The position numbers and the translations under genes are program-made. Positions 28,699 through 38,080 of a DNA stretch of 64,000 bases are shown in pieces; within the stretch, counting starts at the first letter, position 1, and each line of letters begins with the position of its first letter. The notes under the pieces are model-generated. The model saw nothing but the letters and a program-made list of their open reading frames with translations. It was not told the DNA's origin and made no database searches. Source of the stretch: Cellvibrio zantedeschiae (GTDB taxonomy: Bacteria > Pseudomonadota > Gammaproteobacteria > Pseudomonadales > Cellvibrionaceae); contig NZ_BMYZ01000002.1 of assembly GCF_014652535.1 (NCBI RefSeq), positions 434,001 through 498,000 on the forward strand, read 5' to 3'.

Positions 28699-29125
28699 GG
28701 GAACCTTCAGGTTGTTCGCTGGATTTGTTATAGAGAGCATCAACGATGGTGCAGTCAGGAGCCTTAGTACCAGGGCAACAGCATTTGCAGCGTTGTGCCA
28801 TGACCAACAAGGAGTCTTTAATGCGTTGAAGCTCTTCCAGCTTTTGGTTCACCGTCGCCAGGTTGGTTTCCACGAGTTCAAGCGCTTCACCGCAAGAGCG
28901 CTCGGTATTTTCCGACAGGCTTAACAACTCCCGTGTGTTATCTAATGAAAAACCCAAACCACGGGCTTTCAAAATGAATCCCAGCCGTTTCTCATGCTTT
29001 TTCGTGTAAAGACGGTGGCCGCCGCTCGTGCGTTGTGGCTTTGGTAGTAAACCTAATTTTTCGTAATACCGGATGGTTTCAATATGGCATCCCGTTTCCC
29101 GCGATAGCGCCCCAATTCCTGTCAT
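28691..29125 (-). CDS. MerR-family regulator (Hg/Zn-type)
   Basis: A 144-residue MerR-family activator. The ATG at 29125 follows AGGAAA; longer frames have no support. HTH is [35 protein letters not shown] supplies the Cys of divalent-metal sensors, and a second cluster [13 protein letters not shown] lies in the metal loop. The extra cysteines differ from classic MerR, so the inducer could be Hg2+, Zn2+ or another soft metal. It is divergent from the MerF-like gene through the dyad at 29152-29170. Confidence 0.85.
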   Translation of the reverse strand: MTGIGALSRETGCHIETIRYYEKLGLLPKPQRTSGGHRLYTKKHEKRLGFILKARGLGFSLDNTRELLSLSENTERSCGEALELVETNLATVNQKLEELQRIKDSLLVMAQRCKCCCPGTKAPDCTIVDALYNKSSEQPEGSHA

Positions 29126-29147
29126 GTTCGTTTCCTGTATAAAAGGC

Positions 29148-29178
29148 TTGCATCTGTAGTGACTACAGATTTTATCCT
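29148..29178 (+). promoter_or_regulatory. MerR-type operator/promoter
   Basis: Perfect dyad ATCTGTAG-TGA-CTACAGAT at 29152-29170. On the plus strand TTGCAT (29148-29153) and TATCCT (29173-29178) are 19 bp apart, again the MerR-family geometry. It lies between the divergent regulator (start 29125) and the small transporter at 29214. Confidence 0.85.
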
Positions 29179-29213
29179 GAACGCCCTTGTAACACCTAAT
29201 CACAGGAGTTTTT

Positions 29214-29492
29214 ATGAAGCCCAAATCTTTCTGGTTGACCGTTATTGCGGTGGTTGCCTGCATTGGTTGCTGTAGTGTTCCCTTGTACGCGTTATTCATT
29301 GGGTCTGCCGGACTCGCTGTTCTTGTGAGCCAAACAACCCTGGAACTCTTGAAATGCGTTCTTCCACTTGCTGTCCTTGGTGTGGGTTATTGGATTTATC
29401 AAAAACGCCAGACGAAAAAAAGGTGTTGTACTTCCGAGCAAACGGAATGCGGTAATAATCATTGCGCAACCCATTCTGGCGATAAGCGCTAG
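29214..29492 (+). CDS. MerF/MerT-like small metal-uptake membrane protein
   Basis: A 92-residue protein with two membrane helices. A CC pair lies in the first helix (VVACIGCCSVPLYAL) and a second CC follows the second helix (KKRCCTSEQTECGNNHC), the layout of MerF/MerT mercury carriers. The tail is Cys/His-rich. It is driven by the MerR-type promoter at 29148-29178. No mercuric reductase is visible, so mercury specificity is not established. It overlaps the convergent methyltransferase by 4 nt. Confidence 0.75.
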   Translation: MKPKSFWLTVIAVVACIGCCSVPLYALFIGSAGLAVLVSQTTLELLKCVLPLAVLGVGYWIYQKRQTKKRCCTSEQTECGNNHCATHSGDKR

Positions 29493-30109
29493 CCTTCGCT
29501 TTTTACAAATCGGCAATAGACAAATTCTTGCTGCGTTTCGAAGGGTGTTACGTGGGTTTCAAAGGTATGTTCTTTTAATAGGAACGCTTCGCCAAACTCC
29601 CCTTGCAACGCTTCGGGCGAATAGCGAACGACAGGTAAATTGCTGCATTGTTGCGGACCTTTTTCAGCGAAGCTGGAGACAATGAATTGTCCGCCCGGCT
29701 TCAAGGCTTGGGTCAGTTGCGCTACATATTGTTGGCGATCATTTTCTTCAGTCAGGAAATGAAATACAGCGCGATCATGCCATACATCGTAGTGGTGTTT
29801 CGGCAGTGAAAGCCGAGTAATGTCTGCCTCGATCCATTTCACCGATGTGGCCTTATCGCCCATCCGATGTTGGGCAACAATCAGCGCAGTTCCCGAAATA
29901 TCCAACACCGAAAGCTTGGAATAACCAGTATTGATCAAATCATCTACCAAAGTAGAAGCGCCTCCGCCAACATCAATAATCTCTGCATCTGTGTGCGGTG
30001 CGGATGACATTATCAATTGCAACGACAGTGCGGCATGTTCCTGAAACCAGCTAACAGCCTTGGTGGATTTCGTGTTGTAGACATTTTCCCGGTGCTCTTT
30101 CGACAGCAT
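29489..30109 (-). CDS. Class I SAM-dependent methyltransferase
   Basis: A 206-residue Rossmann-fold methyltransferase: motif I AEIIDVGGGASTLVDDL, acidic motif SVLDISGTAL, then WHDRAVFHFL and LKPGGQFIVSSF. It resembles small-molecule methyltransferases linked to tellurite, thiol or metal(loid) metabolism; substrate unknown. It follows cueR by 29 nt on the same strand, so it is probably part of the copA-cueR operon. Confidence 0.85.
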   Translation of the reverse strand: MLSKEHRENVYNTKSTKAVSWFQEHAALSLQLIMSSAPHTDAEIIDVGGGASTLVDDLINTGYSKLSVLDISGTALIVAQHRMGDKATSVKWIEADITRLSLPKHHYDVWHDRAVFHFLTEENDRQQYVAQLTQALKPGGQFIVSSFAEKGPQQCSNLPVVRYSPEALQGEFGEAFLLKEHTFETHVTPFETQQEFVYCRFVKSEG

Positions 30110-30138
30110 ATTTCTTCTCTAGCTTATCGTGAAATCCA

Positions 30139-30543
30139 TTAAGGTCTTTCAGTAAGTTGATCACTAAGACCGACTAAAATGGGACAATCCGCTCGCTCAT
30201 CTCCAGGACAGGAGACTGTTAATGTTTCCAGCAAATTTCGCATCGCTGTCAGCTCTGTAATTTTCGCATTGAGTTCATTGATATGTTCTGTTGCTAACGC
30301 CTTCACATCACTACTTGCGCGTGAGCGATCTTGCCACAGCGATAACAGCACTTTGATTTGCTCCAGCGAAAATCCTAATGATCGTGCGCTTTTGATAAAG
30401 CGCAGAACATGTACATCTTTTTCGGTGTAGGTGCGGTAGCCGGATTCTGTGCGTAATGAATGACCGATTAAATCAATCGATTCGTAATGGCGAATCATTT
30501 TTGCAGTCACGCCGCTGGCTTTCGCGGCTTCTCCAATATTCAT
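30139..30543 (-). CDS. cueR: CueR-type copper-responsive regulator
   Basis: MerR-family sensor of Cu+/Ag+. The 134-residue protein has HTH MNIGEAAKASGVTAKMIRHY and the copper loop CPGDERADCP with the two ligand cysteines eight residues apart, diagnostic for CueR. The Met at 30543 gives the standard N-terminus and starts 7 nt after the copA stop. It is cotranscribed with copA and acts on the two dyads near 33005 and 33068. Confidence 0.93.
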   Translation of the reverse strand: MNIGEAAKASGVTAKMIRHYESIDLIGHSLRTESGYRTYTEKDVHVLRFIKSARSLGFSLEQIKVLLSLWQDRSRASSDVKALATEHINELNAKITELTAMRNLLETLTVSCPGDERADCPILVGLSDQLTERP

Positions 30544-30550
30544 ATCAACC

Positions 30551-32965
30551 TCACAGTGGACAAACATCATTGCGCTGCGCCGGTTTCCAGCGTTTTAATA
30601 AAAGCGCATTGCTCACGACACTCACACTGCTAAATGCCATAGCAGCACCCGCCAACATGGGATTTAGAAAACCAAACGCTGCCAGTGGAATACCCACCAG
30701 ATTATAGATAAAGGCCCAAAATAAATTTTGTTGGATTTTCGCGTAGGTGCGCCGTGAAATATCAATCGCATCGGCAACCAAGGCGGGATTACCGCGCATC
30801 AAGGTAATGCCCGCCGTGTGCATGGCGACGTCAGAACCCGTCGCCATCGCAATACCAACATCAGCGGCGGCCAATGCAGGCGCATCGTTAATGCCATCAC
30901 CCACCATCGCCACAGTCCGATGATCATCTTTTAGGCGCTCCACAGCGGCAGCTTTATCACCGGGCAACACATTGGCGAATACTTGTTGAATCCCTAACTG
31001 ACCTGCTACCCGATGAGCGCTGCCCGCGTTATCACCGGTGATCATCACGGTGTTGATACCCTGGCTATGCAAGCCAGACACAGCAGACAGTGCTTCCAGT
31101 TTTATCTCATCGCCGAACGCAAGAAGCCCCAAGAGCTGTTTTTTTTCACCGGATTCGGCGAGCCAGGAAATGGTGTTGCCTTGAGATTCCAGCGCATCCG
31201 CCTCCGCAGCCAAACTCCCCAAGGCAACATTCAGTTCCTGCATTAATCGTGTATTGCCTAACTGTAATGAGCGGCCATTTACCGACGCCGCCAATCCGCG
31301 CCCCGGTAGCGCTTTTATGCTGGATGCGGTGGGAATGTGAAGTTGGCGTTGATGAGCGGCATCCATCACTGCTTTCGCCAGCGGATGTTCGCTGCCGCGT
31401 TGGATAGCGGCGCTGAGACTTAGAAAATCCTCTTCATTACCCTGCGCCGGAACCTGGGCCGTCAAGACCGGTTTGCCGAGCGTCAGAGTTCCAGTTTTGT
31501 CGAACACGACCGTGTTAATACGGTGGGCAATTTCGAGGGCTTCAGCATCTTTGATCAAAATGCCATGCTGCGCTGCAACACCGGTACCGGCAATGATGGC
31601 GGTCGGTGTTGCAAGCCCTAAGGCACAGGGGCACGCAATCACCAGCACGGCCACCGCATTGATAATGGCGTGCTGAATATCCCCGTTGTACCACCACCAG
31701 CCAAGGAATGTCGCCAATGCCAGGGCAATGACCACCGGCACAAATACGGCGCTCACTTTATCCACTAAACGCTGGATCGGCGCCTTGGCGGCTTGTGCGT
31801 TTTCCACCAGTCGTATAATCCGCGCGAGCGTCGTTTCTGTACCGACTGCCCGGGTCTCAACCAGGATTAATCCCTCGCCATTGATCGCCCCACCGGTGAC
31901 GTTTTCGTGGAGGTTTTTGGAGACCGGCAGACTCTCACCGGTAATCATGGACTCGTCCATGTGAGTTTGGCCTTCCAGGATAATGCCGTCTACCGGTACG
32001 CGTTCACCGGGTTTAACCACAACCACATCACCCGGTTTTACCGAAGCGATGGGAACTTCTACATCCAGATCGCCTTGTTTTACCCGAGCAACAACAGGTT
32101 GCAACGCTTGCAGTGCTTTGATTGCCGAGGCGGTTTGTTGTTTGGCCCGGCTTTCTAACCACTTGCCCAGCAATACCAAGGTGATAACCACTGCCGAGGC
32201 TTCAAAATAATAATGCGGTGCAACGTGGCCCGCGTGCGGTGAGGCGAGCTGGAAAACACTCAGTCCGTAGCCAGCGCTTGTGCCCAATGCAACCAGTAGA
32301 TCCATGTTCCCGGTACCGGCTTTTAGCGCCTTCCATCCTGCTTTGTAGAAGCGTGCACCCAACCAGAATTGTACGGGTGTGGCGAGTGCCCATTGGACCC
32401 AGCCTGGCAGGTTAACCTGTACACCGATCAGTGACGCCAGCATCGGAATAATGAGCGGCAACGACAGCAAGGCGGCGATTTTCCAGGCGTAGTCATCTGT
32501 GATCCGAATACTGGATGCTGGCACGGATGCAACGGCGGCGGAAGATAATACCGCCTCATAACCGGCGACACTAACAGCGGTTATCAAGGCTTTGTTATCC
32601 ACCGTTGGCAAGGCCTCCACGCGCGCGGTTTCCGTCGCCAGATTAACGCTTGCTGTCAGTACACCGGGTACACGCAACAGCGCTTTTTCAACACGTCCCA
32701 CGCACGACGCGCAGGTCATGCCTTCAATTGTTAAAGTGGTCGTTTGGGTGGCCAATGCATAGCCCGCGTCTTCAATGGCCTTTTTTACCTCCGCCATGGC
32801 GAGTGTTGCATCGGCTTGGATGTGGGCTTTTTCGGTGGCCAGATTAACGGTGGCAGCTTGAATGCCTGGCAATTTTTTCAGCGCCTTTTCCACGCGACCG
32901 GCGCAGGAAGCGCAGGTCATACCCTGGATGGCGATGTCCTGAGATGAGAAATTTAACGTAGTCAT
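30551..32965 (-). CDS. copA: Copper-exporting P1B-type ATPase CopA
   Basis: Inner-membrane Cu+/Ag+ exporter. The 804-residue protein has two HMA domains, each with GMTCASC (about residues 15-21 and 84-90), the intramembrane CPC site ([11 protein letters not shown]) near 445, DKTGTLTLG near 490, SEHPLA and GDGINDAPA. Length and domain count match CopA. It is read from a CueR-type promoter at 32996-33026. Confidence 0.96.
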   Translation of the reverse strand: MTTLNFSSQDIAIQGMTCASCAGRVEKALKKLPGIQAATVNLATEKAHIQADATLAMAEVKKAIEDAGYALATQTTTLTIEGMTCASCVGRVEKALLRVPGVLTASVNLATETARVEALPTVDNKALITAVSVAGYEAVLSSAAVASVPASSIRITDDYAWKIAALLSLPLIIPMLASLIGVQVNLPGWVQWALATPVQFWLGARFYKAGWKALKAGTGNMDLLVALGTSAGYGLSVFQLASPHAGHVAPHYYFEASAVVITLVLLGKWLESRAKQQTASAIKALQALQPVVARVKQGDLDVEVPIASVKPGDVVVVKPGERVPVDGIILEGQTHMDESMITGESLPVSKNLHENVTGGAINGEGLILVETRAVGTETTLARIIRLVENAQAAKAPIQRLVDKVSAVFVPVVIALALATFLGWWWYNGDIQHAIINAVAVLVIACPCALGLATPTAIIAGTGVAAQHGILIKDAEALEIAHRINTVVFDKTGTLTLGKPVLTAQVPAQGNEEDFLSLSAAIQRGSEHPLAKAVMDAAHQRQLHIPTASSIKALPGRGLAASVNGRSLQLGNTRLMQELNVALGSLAAEADALESQGNTISWLAESGEKKQLLGLLAFGDEIKLEALSAVSGLHSQGINTVMITGDNAGSAHRVAGQLGIQQVFANVLPGDKAAAVERLKDDHRTVAMVGDGINDAPALAAADVGIAMATGSDVAMHTAGITLMRGNPALVADAIDISRRTYAKIQQNLFWAFIYNLVGIPLAAFGFLNPMLAGAAMAFSSVSVVSNALLLKRWKPAQRNDVCPL

Positions 32966-32995
32966 ACCGGCTCCTGGTTGATGAGGTATGAATCC

Positions 32996-33026
32996 AGTAT
33001 CAAGCTTCCCATCATGGGAAGGTCAA
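32996..33026 (-). promoter_or_regulatory. CueR operator/promoter of copA
   Basis: CTTCCCAT-C-ATGGGAAG (33005-33021) is a perfect dyad. On the minus strand TTGACC (33026-33021) and GATACT (33001-32996) are 19 bp apart. This is the CueR-type arrangement and lies 31 bp upstream of the copA start. Confidence 0.92.
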
Positions 33027-33063
33027 GTAATATTCACCCACAAAAATCTCATCGCTAAAACGC

Positions 33064-33094
33064 TTGACCTTCCCACGGTGGCAAGGTCAACACT
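33064..33094 (+). promoter_or_regulatory. Second CueR operator/promoter, for copZ
   Basis: TTGACC (33064-33069), an imperfect dyad ACCTTCCCAC/GTGGCAAGGT, and AACACT (33089-33094) with a 19-bp spacer. It points toward the small HMA gene at 33126, so copA and copZ are divergently controlled by two separate CueR sites. Confidence 0.85.
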
Positions 33095-33125
33095 CTCATC
33101 TCCACTTACTGACGGAGGACTTGCG

Positions 33126-33323
33126 ATGACAATATTTACAGTAAAAGGCATGAGCTGCGGCCACTGTGTTAAAACCATTACCCATGCAATTAAAACCCTT
33201 GATCCGGCAGCGTCCGTGGCTATCGATTTGGCGAGCGGACGGGTCGAGATTGACAGCAGCAAACCCGAGAGTGACTTGGTGGCGGCTATCAATGCGCTGG
33301 ATTACTTGGTCATACCTGCTTAA
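33126..33323 (+). CDS. copZ: Copper chaperone CopZ (HMA domain)
   Basis: A 65-residue cytosolic HMA protein with GMSCGHC at residues 8-14, a typical Atx1/CopZ copper-binding loop. It hands Cu+ to CopA. The ATG at 33126 follows GGAGG. The loop uses GHC, as in CopZ-type chaperones, rather than the CASC of the CopA domains. Confidence 0.92.
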   Translation: MTIFTVKGMSCGHCVKTITHAIKTLDPAASVAIDLASGRVEIDSSKPESDLVAAINALDYLVIPA

Positions 33324-33358
33324 CCACCCAACAATACCGGGCCTGCGGGCCCGACAGT

Positions 33359-34228
33359 TCAGGCTTCACTACCAATTACCAAAATCACTATCGCGGTAGT
33401 TATCAGGACGGCGCTTCCCAGCAGCATTTCAAACACAATGGTGTGAGCCAGACGCACGGTAAATCCTTTCTCCGCCAACCGTGGAACGGTTAGCCATTTG
33501 TTGCCAGCGGCCAACGCTAATAGGCCAGTCACTAACCCAAATTTCACCAACAGCCCCTTGCCATAGGCGGTAGTAAAGAGCTTGTGCCAGTCGCCTAGCA
33601 TTAGCGTCGCCATGGTGATACCGCAGATCAGCAACGCTGCCACAATAAACACCGCCCATTCACCGAACCGGGTCATCGCCAACGACGTTGCCTCTGTGTC
33701 TTTGGATCTGGCGGCGAGCCACAACGGGTACAATGAACCCAGCCACAACCCCATCGCTCCTACGTGCAAGGTCACAGCAATTTGCCCCACAAGGCCTTTT
33801 TCAGCCATGTGGCCGGTTTGTGCAAACGAGGCTGCCACCAACAGGCTTCCGCCTACCGCCAGGAGATTGCTCGGGATGGCATAACGATTTAAACCTAACC
33901 GACTTGTTCCGATGAGCAAAAAGCCTGCTAACTGCAACATCATGGCGGTGCCTACGGCCGACCTCATCAACACGGACAGAATGGAGGCGTTGAACAAACC
34001 CGCCATACCGGCTTCAGCCAGTGCGCCTGCCTGGATACTCACACTTGCCAGTGTAAGAACAACACCCAGAACACAGGCGCCTTGCGTGTACCGGATGATG
34101 GACAGGGATAACTCCCGGTGCTGCGTCAGCAGCACCGAAGAGAGGCATCCACCCATGGCACCGGCAACACAGGCATATAGCAATACCCTGACAACCAGCG
34201 TTGGAATGACCCAGAGTCCAGCATCCAT
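33359..34228 (-). CDS. copD: Copper resistance protein CopD
   Basis: Inner-membrane copper resistance protein with about eight helices over 289 residues. Conserved His appear in LHVGAMGLWLGSLYPLWL and in the C-terminal RLAHTIVFEMLLG. CopD works with CopC, probably in copper transport across the inner membrane. Its start overlaps the copC stop by one base. Last gene of the copABCD operon. Confidence 0.9.
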   Translation of the reverse strand: MDAGLWVIPTLVVRVLLYACVAGAMGGCLSSVLLTQHRELSLSIIRYTQGACVLGVVLTLASVSIQAGALAEAGMAGLFNASILSVLMRSAVGTAMMLQLAGFLLIGTSRLGLNRYAIPSNLLAVGGSLLVAASFAQTGHMAEKGLVGQIAVTLHVGAMGLWLGSLYPLWLAARSKDTEATSLAMTRFGEWAVFIVAALLICGITMATLMLGDWHKLFTTAYGKGLLVKFGLVTGLLALAAGNKWLTVPRLAEKGFTVRLAHTIVFEMLLGSAVLITTAIVILVIGSEA

Positions 34229-34686
34229 TATTTGGTGTGCCCGGAGTGATCCATGTCTTTACCCGCATGATCGTGCTCTTTCATGCCCTCATGGTTTTGC
34301 GCCGCCGGTTTGGCTTCTGCCCCCACCGAAAAGGTAAAGGCACCTTTCATGTTGTGCCCATCGGTGCCCATCGCTGTCCAATTAACGGTGTACAAACCAT
34401 TGCCAAAAGGCGGTAGTTTGTATTGGTGTGTCACCTTAGTGTCATTCGAGGCTTTGAAGTTGAAATCGATGGCCTTGCCTTTGTCATCAGTGAGGGTCAG
34501 GTTCATCACCATCGCCGGTTTCTCAAAGGTCAGTACCAGGTTGGGTGGTGACATTTTCACCTGGGAGTTGGCCTCCGGCACCGAGCTTGCCAAATGCGCG
34601 TGAGCAAATACCTGGCTTGAAAAAACACTGAGTAATGTCAGCATCAAAATCCAACGTGTAGCGCGAAAAAAAATAGATGTGTTCAT
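34228..34686 (-). CDS. copC: Periplasmic copper-binding protein CopC
   Basis: Small periplasmic cupredoxin-like protein. The signal peptide (RWILMLTLLSVFSSQVFA) is followed by HAHLASSVPEANSQV, the CopC N-terminus whose His binds Cu2+; further ligands are in TDGHNMKGAFTF. The tail HEGMKEHDHAGKDMDHSGH is an added Met/His-rich segment. The ATG at 34686 has AGAGGA 8 nt upstream and is preferred to the longer frame. Confidence 0.92.
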   Translation of the reverse strand: MNTSIFFRATRWILMLTLLSVFSSQVFAHAHLASSVPEANSQVKMSPPNLVLTFEKPAMVMNLTLTDDKGKAIDFNFKASNDTKVTHQYKLPPFGNGLYTVNWTAMGTDGHNMKGAFTFSVGAEAKPAAQNHEGMKEHDHAGKDMDHSGHTK

Positions 34687-34710
34687 AGCGGTTTTCCTCT
34701 TCATCATTGG

Positions 34711-35421
34711 TTAAAACCAGGCACGAAGGCCCAGTACGAATTGTGTGTCGTGAGTGGTTTCGTTCATTGCACGGGCGAAGTCTGCGGTATTGCCGAATGT
34801 GCGTTCCCAATTCACACCCACGTAAGGCGCAAATTCACGACGAATTTCATAACGTAAGCGCAGACCTGCCGTAACATCGGATAAGCCTGATCCGGTGCCG
34901 GTTTGTGTGTCGTTTTGCCCGTAGACGTTAACCTCAACTTCTGGCGTCAATATCAGTCGCTGGGTAAACAGCAGTTCATATTCCGCATGAATCCGGGCAG
35001 CGGTACGTCCCTCATCGCCGACAAATAGCGCGGTACTGACATCAAACTCATAGGGTGCAAGCCCTTGCAGACTGATCACTCCCCAGGTTCGGCCAGGGCC
35101 AGATTTACTGTCGTGGCGCACACCGGCCTGCACGTCCCAAAACGGGGCTATCGCCCGACTGAATAACACTTGGGTTTCCAGTTCCTCGGTCATTCCGCCA
35201 ACGCGCTCAGCATCAATTTTTACCCAAAGCTTATGTAGGTCATGCCCAATCCAGGCTTCACCTTCCAGCACCGCAGGATCGTTGCCATCAGTGTTTCGGG
35301 TTTCCAGCTGGTTTACCATGACGCGCGTAAGTAAGGGATCATCATCCTCATGAGCGACAACCGACGTGGCATACGCGCTCAAGCCCAGCGATAGCGGTAA
35401 CAGATATTTCAATGTTTTCAT
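34711..35421 (-). CDS. copB: Outer-membrane copper resistance protein CopB
   Basis: Beta-barrel outer-membrane protein of copABCD. Signal peptide KTLKYLLPLSLGLSAYATSVVA, then GEAWIGHDLHKLWVKIDAER, FSRAIAPFWDVQAGVRHD and terminal aromatic strand ending in LGLRAWF, as in CopB. It lacks the long Met/His-rich N-terminal stretch seen in some CopB proteins. The ATG at 35421 lies just after the copA-type oxidase stop, with GAGGAG inside the oxidase end. Confidence 0.9.
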   Translation of the reverse strand: MKTLKYLLPLSLGLSAYATSVVAHEDDDPLLTRVMVNQLETRNTDGNDPAVLEGEAWIGHDLHKLWVKIDAERVGGMTEELETQVLFSRAIAPFWDVQAGVRHDSKSGPGRTWGVISLQGLAPYEFDVSTALFVGDEGRTAARIHAEYELLFTQRLILTPEVEVNVYGQNDTQTGTGSGLSDVTAGLRLRYEIRREFAPYVGVNWERTFGNTADFARAMNETTHDTQFVLGLRAWF

Positions 35422-35422
35422 G

Positions 35423-37456
35423 TCAGTTCTCCTCAATGACCCTGACTTCACGCATCATGCCGGGCATGTGGAACATCAGATGACAGTGATAGGCCCAGCG
35501 TCCTTTGGCGTCGGCGGTGACTAAATAACTCACCTTCGAACCCGGTTGGACAAGGATGGTATGTTTGCGAGGGATGTATTCAGGATCACCGGTTTCGAGC
35601 TCACTCCACATGCCATGCAAATGGATGGGATGGGTCATCATGGTGTCGTTGACCAGTACGATACGAACCCGCTCACCGTAGGTAAGTTCTAGCGGTGCGG
35701 CATCCATAAAATTAATGCCGTTCATCGACCACATATACCGGTGCATGTTGCCGGTCAGGTGTAGCTCGATTTCGCGCGAGGGTTCACGCTTATCGTGGGT
35801 GGGATGCAAGCCGCGAATATCCGCGTAGGTGAGCACTTTACGGCCATATTGTTCAGCATGTTCACGCAAGCCGATGCCAGGATCAGCCAAACCGCTTTGC
35901 GGCATCTGCGCATGATTATCGACGTGGGGTCCGTATTCACTGGCTGGGTGAACAATCTTGCCATCGTCACCAAAGTTGCTACCAAAACCGGCTTTGGCGA
36001 GGTTGGTCGTTTTGCCCGGCCTATCTGCCTTAGCCGCCTTCGTCATGTTGTGACCACTATGGTCCATGCCTTCCATGTTGCCCATGTCGTGACTACTGTG
36101 ATCCATGCCTTCCATTTTGTTCATGTCATGGGCACTGTGATCCATACCTTCCATCTTGCCCATGTCATGGCCACTATGATCCATACCGGCCATTTGGCTC
36201 ATATCGTGACCGCTGTGGTTCATACCCGGCGTGGCGTTGTGATCCATAGCTCCCATATCGTGACCACTATGGTTCATCCCCATGCCCATTTCCTGATGTC
36301 CCAGGATGGGCGCTGGGTCCATTGCAGGTATCAGTGCCTTGAACGCGGTATCTGCCGTGATGGTGCCGCGCGCAAAACCGGTGCGGTCATTGGTTTGGGC
36401 AAACAAGGTATAAGCCTGGGTGGCATCCGGCTCGATGATCACATCGTAGACTTCGGCGGTACCTATTCGAAACTCATCGACCACCAGGGGCTGGATGTAT
36501 TGGCCATCCGCAGCAACCACGGTCATCTTGAGGCCGGGAATGCGCACATCAAAGATACTCATGGCCGAGCCATTGATGATGCGCAACCGCAATTTTTCGC
36601 CGGGTTTGAATAAACCCATCCAGCCTTGTGCTGGCGTAACCCCGTTCATCAAGTAGGTGTAGGTATACCCGGTTACGTCTGAAATATCCCGGTCACTCAT
36701 GCGCATTCGCGCCCACATAGAACGGTCTTGCCAGGTTTTTGCCAATCCCTTTTCTTTGATATCCCTCCAGGTATCACCCAGCGTTCGCTCGCGAAAGTTG
36801 TAGTATTCATTCATTTTCTTGAGCTTCGCGTAGATACGCTCCGGGGCTTCATCGCTCCAATCGGATAACATCACCACCATGTCGCGATCATAGGCGAAAG
36901 GTGCTGGCTCTTTAGGGTCAATGATGATACTGCCCGCAAGGCCAGTGCCTTCCTGATACCCCGAGTGGCTGTGGTACCAGTAAGTACCGTATTGCTGTAC
37001 TTTGAAGTTGTACTCAAAGGTTTCACCGGGCTTTATGCCTTCAAAACTTAAGCCCGGCACACCATCCATTGCACTGGGCAGGATGATGCCGTGCCAGTGA
37101 ATGGAAGATTCATGCTTCAGGTGATTGGTGACGCGAATGCGAATGTCATCGCCTTCTTTCCAGCGCAAGATCGGTGCGGGATAACTGTTGTTCACCGTGG
37201 TGGCGATACGCTCCCGACCAGTGAAGTTAACAGTTTGGTAGCCGATGTGAAGATCAAACTCGGTGCCCGTGAGTATCGGTGGCGTGGCCGAGCTTACGGC
37301 GGGCGCATCGGCCACCGAAAGCGCCGAGAGCGGCAATGCACTCAGTGCGACCAGCGATGAGGTGCCCAACACGAAGTGCCGCCGGGTCATTTGGGCGTTA
37401 GTGGTTACAGCGCGGGATTCTTCAGCCGCCGCCAGATCCTTCAGATGATTGGTCAT
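35423..37456 (-). CDS. copA2: Periplasmic multicopper oxidase CopA (PcoA type)
   Basis: Multicopper oxidase of copper resistance, oxidising Cu+ in the periplasm. Tat signal TRRHFVLGTSSLVALSALPL indicates export folded. Copper ligands: HWHG near 121, WYHSHSG near 160, HPIHLHGMW and AYHCHLMFHMPGMM near the C-terminus. Between domains lies a repeated Met/His segment, seven or more copies of the MDHSGHDM type, encoded about 36030-36290. Symbol given with a 2 only to separate it from the P-type ATPase; the family name is also CopA. Confidence 0.95.
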   Translation of the reverse strand: MTNHLKDLAAAEESRAVTTNAQMTRRHFVLGTSSLVALSALPLSALSVADAPAVSSATPPILTGTEFDLHIGYQTVNFTGRERIATTVNNSYPAPILRWKEGDDIRIRVTNHLKHESSIHWHGIILPSAMDGVPGLSFEGIKPGETFEYNFKVQQYGTYWYHSHSGYQEGTGLAGSIIIDPKEPAPFAYDRDMVVMLSDWSDEAPERIYAKLKKMNEYYNFRERTLGDTWRDIKEKGLAKTWQDRSMWARMRMSDRDISDVTGYTYTYLMNGVTPAQGWMGLFKPGEKLRLRIINGSAMSIFDVRIPGLKMTVVAADGQYIQPLVVDEFRIGTAEVYDVIIEPDATQAYTLFAQTNDRTGFARGTITADTAFKALIPAMDPAPILGHQEMGMGMNHSGHDMGAMDHNATPGMNHSGHDMSQMAGMDHSGHDMGKMEGMDHSAHDMNKMEGMDHSSHDMGNMEGMDHSGHNMTKAAKADRPGKTTNLAKAGFGSNFGDDGKIVHPASEYGPHVDNHAQMPQSGLADPGIGLREHAEQYGRKVLTYADIRGLHPTHDKREPSREIELHLTGNMHRYMWSMNGINFMDAAPLELTYGERVRIVLVNDTMMTHPIHLHGMWSELETGDPEYIPRKHTILVQPGSKVSYLVTADAKGRWAYHCHLMFHMPGMMREVRVIEEN
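36030..36290 (-). repeat. Met/His coding repeats inside the multicopper oxidase
   Basis: A run of imperfect repeats of about 30 nt encodes variants of MDHSGHDM-x-x-MEG. They give the multicopper oxidase a copper-binding Met/His-rich insert. The repeats also create a long open frame on the plus strand (35795-36613) which I regard as a shadow. Confidence 0.85.
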
Positions 37457-37465
37457 AGTGCGCTC

Positions 37466-37978
37466 CTACAATTGATCTTTTGGGCTGGCGATATGCGCAT
37501 ACACACGGCTCGCGCCATCAGCAGTTAAGGCGAGCACGTCGTAAGGTTCAAAGTGATCTCCCATTTCCATTCCAGGGCTACCCATGGGCATACCGGGTAC
37601 CGCGAGGCCAATTACGCCCTTAGGTTTTTCGGCGAGAAAACGCTTGATGACGGGACCAGGGACATGGCCTTCAAAAATATACCCTTCAACAGACACAGCG
37701 GTATGGCAGGATTGGTAGCGTGGCGCGATCTTGCGTTTTAGCTTTTCCTGGTTGAGGTCGGCGGGATGTTGAACATGCGTTTGAAATCCCTGGTTGTCCA
37801 ATTGGGTAACCCATTTTTCACAGCAAGAACAGGTAGGACTTTTGAAGACTTCCAGGGCGATAGGTTTTGTAGGTGTTGCTAAGGCCTGTGGCTTATCAGC
37901 TGCCAGCACGCCGGTGGTAAAACACAGGGCAGCCGCACTTAAAGCAGCGGCTGCAATACGAAAAAAGGCGATTTGCAT
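37466..37978 (-). CDS. DUF411 metal-binding protein
   Basis: A 170-residue exported protein with signal peptide (AAAALSAAALCFTTGVLA) and the thioredoxin-like DUF411 core: PTCSCCEKWVTQLDNQGF, then YQSCHTAVSVEGYIFEGHVP and GVIGLAVPGMPMGSPGMEMG. DUF411 proteins accompany copper-resistance operons and probably bind Cu+ in the periplasm through CxCC and Met residues. It starts behind GGAG and precedes the multicopper oxidase by 9 nt. Confidence 0.9.
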   Translation of the reverse strand: MQIAFFRIAAAALSAAALCFTTGVLAADKPQALATPTKPIALEVFKSPTCSCCEKWVTQLDNQGFQTHVQHPADLNQEKLKRKIAPRYQSCHTAVSVEGYIFEGHVPGPVIKRFLAEKPKGVIGLAVPGMPMGSPGMEMGDHFEPYDVLALTADGASRVYAHIASPKDQL

Positions 37979-38080
37979 AAAAACTCCAACGAATGAGTCA
38001 ATCTCAATACGGGGAGTTAAACACTCCCGTTAACAGCGATGATGACAAGAGCGCCAAATTCGGGGCGGACTTGTCCTGTG

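Noticed and set aside
29214-29492. Complete mercury resistance operon
   Set aside because: No merA, merP or merB is present; only a regulator and a MerF-like protein are visible.
35795-36613. A 272-codon plus-strand open frame opposite the multicopper oxidase
   Set aside because: It is an antisense shadow created by the Met/His repeats of the oxidase; the protein is low complexity and no ribosome site precedes it.
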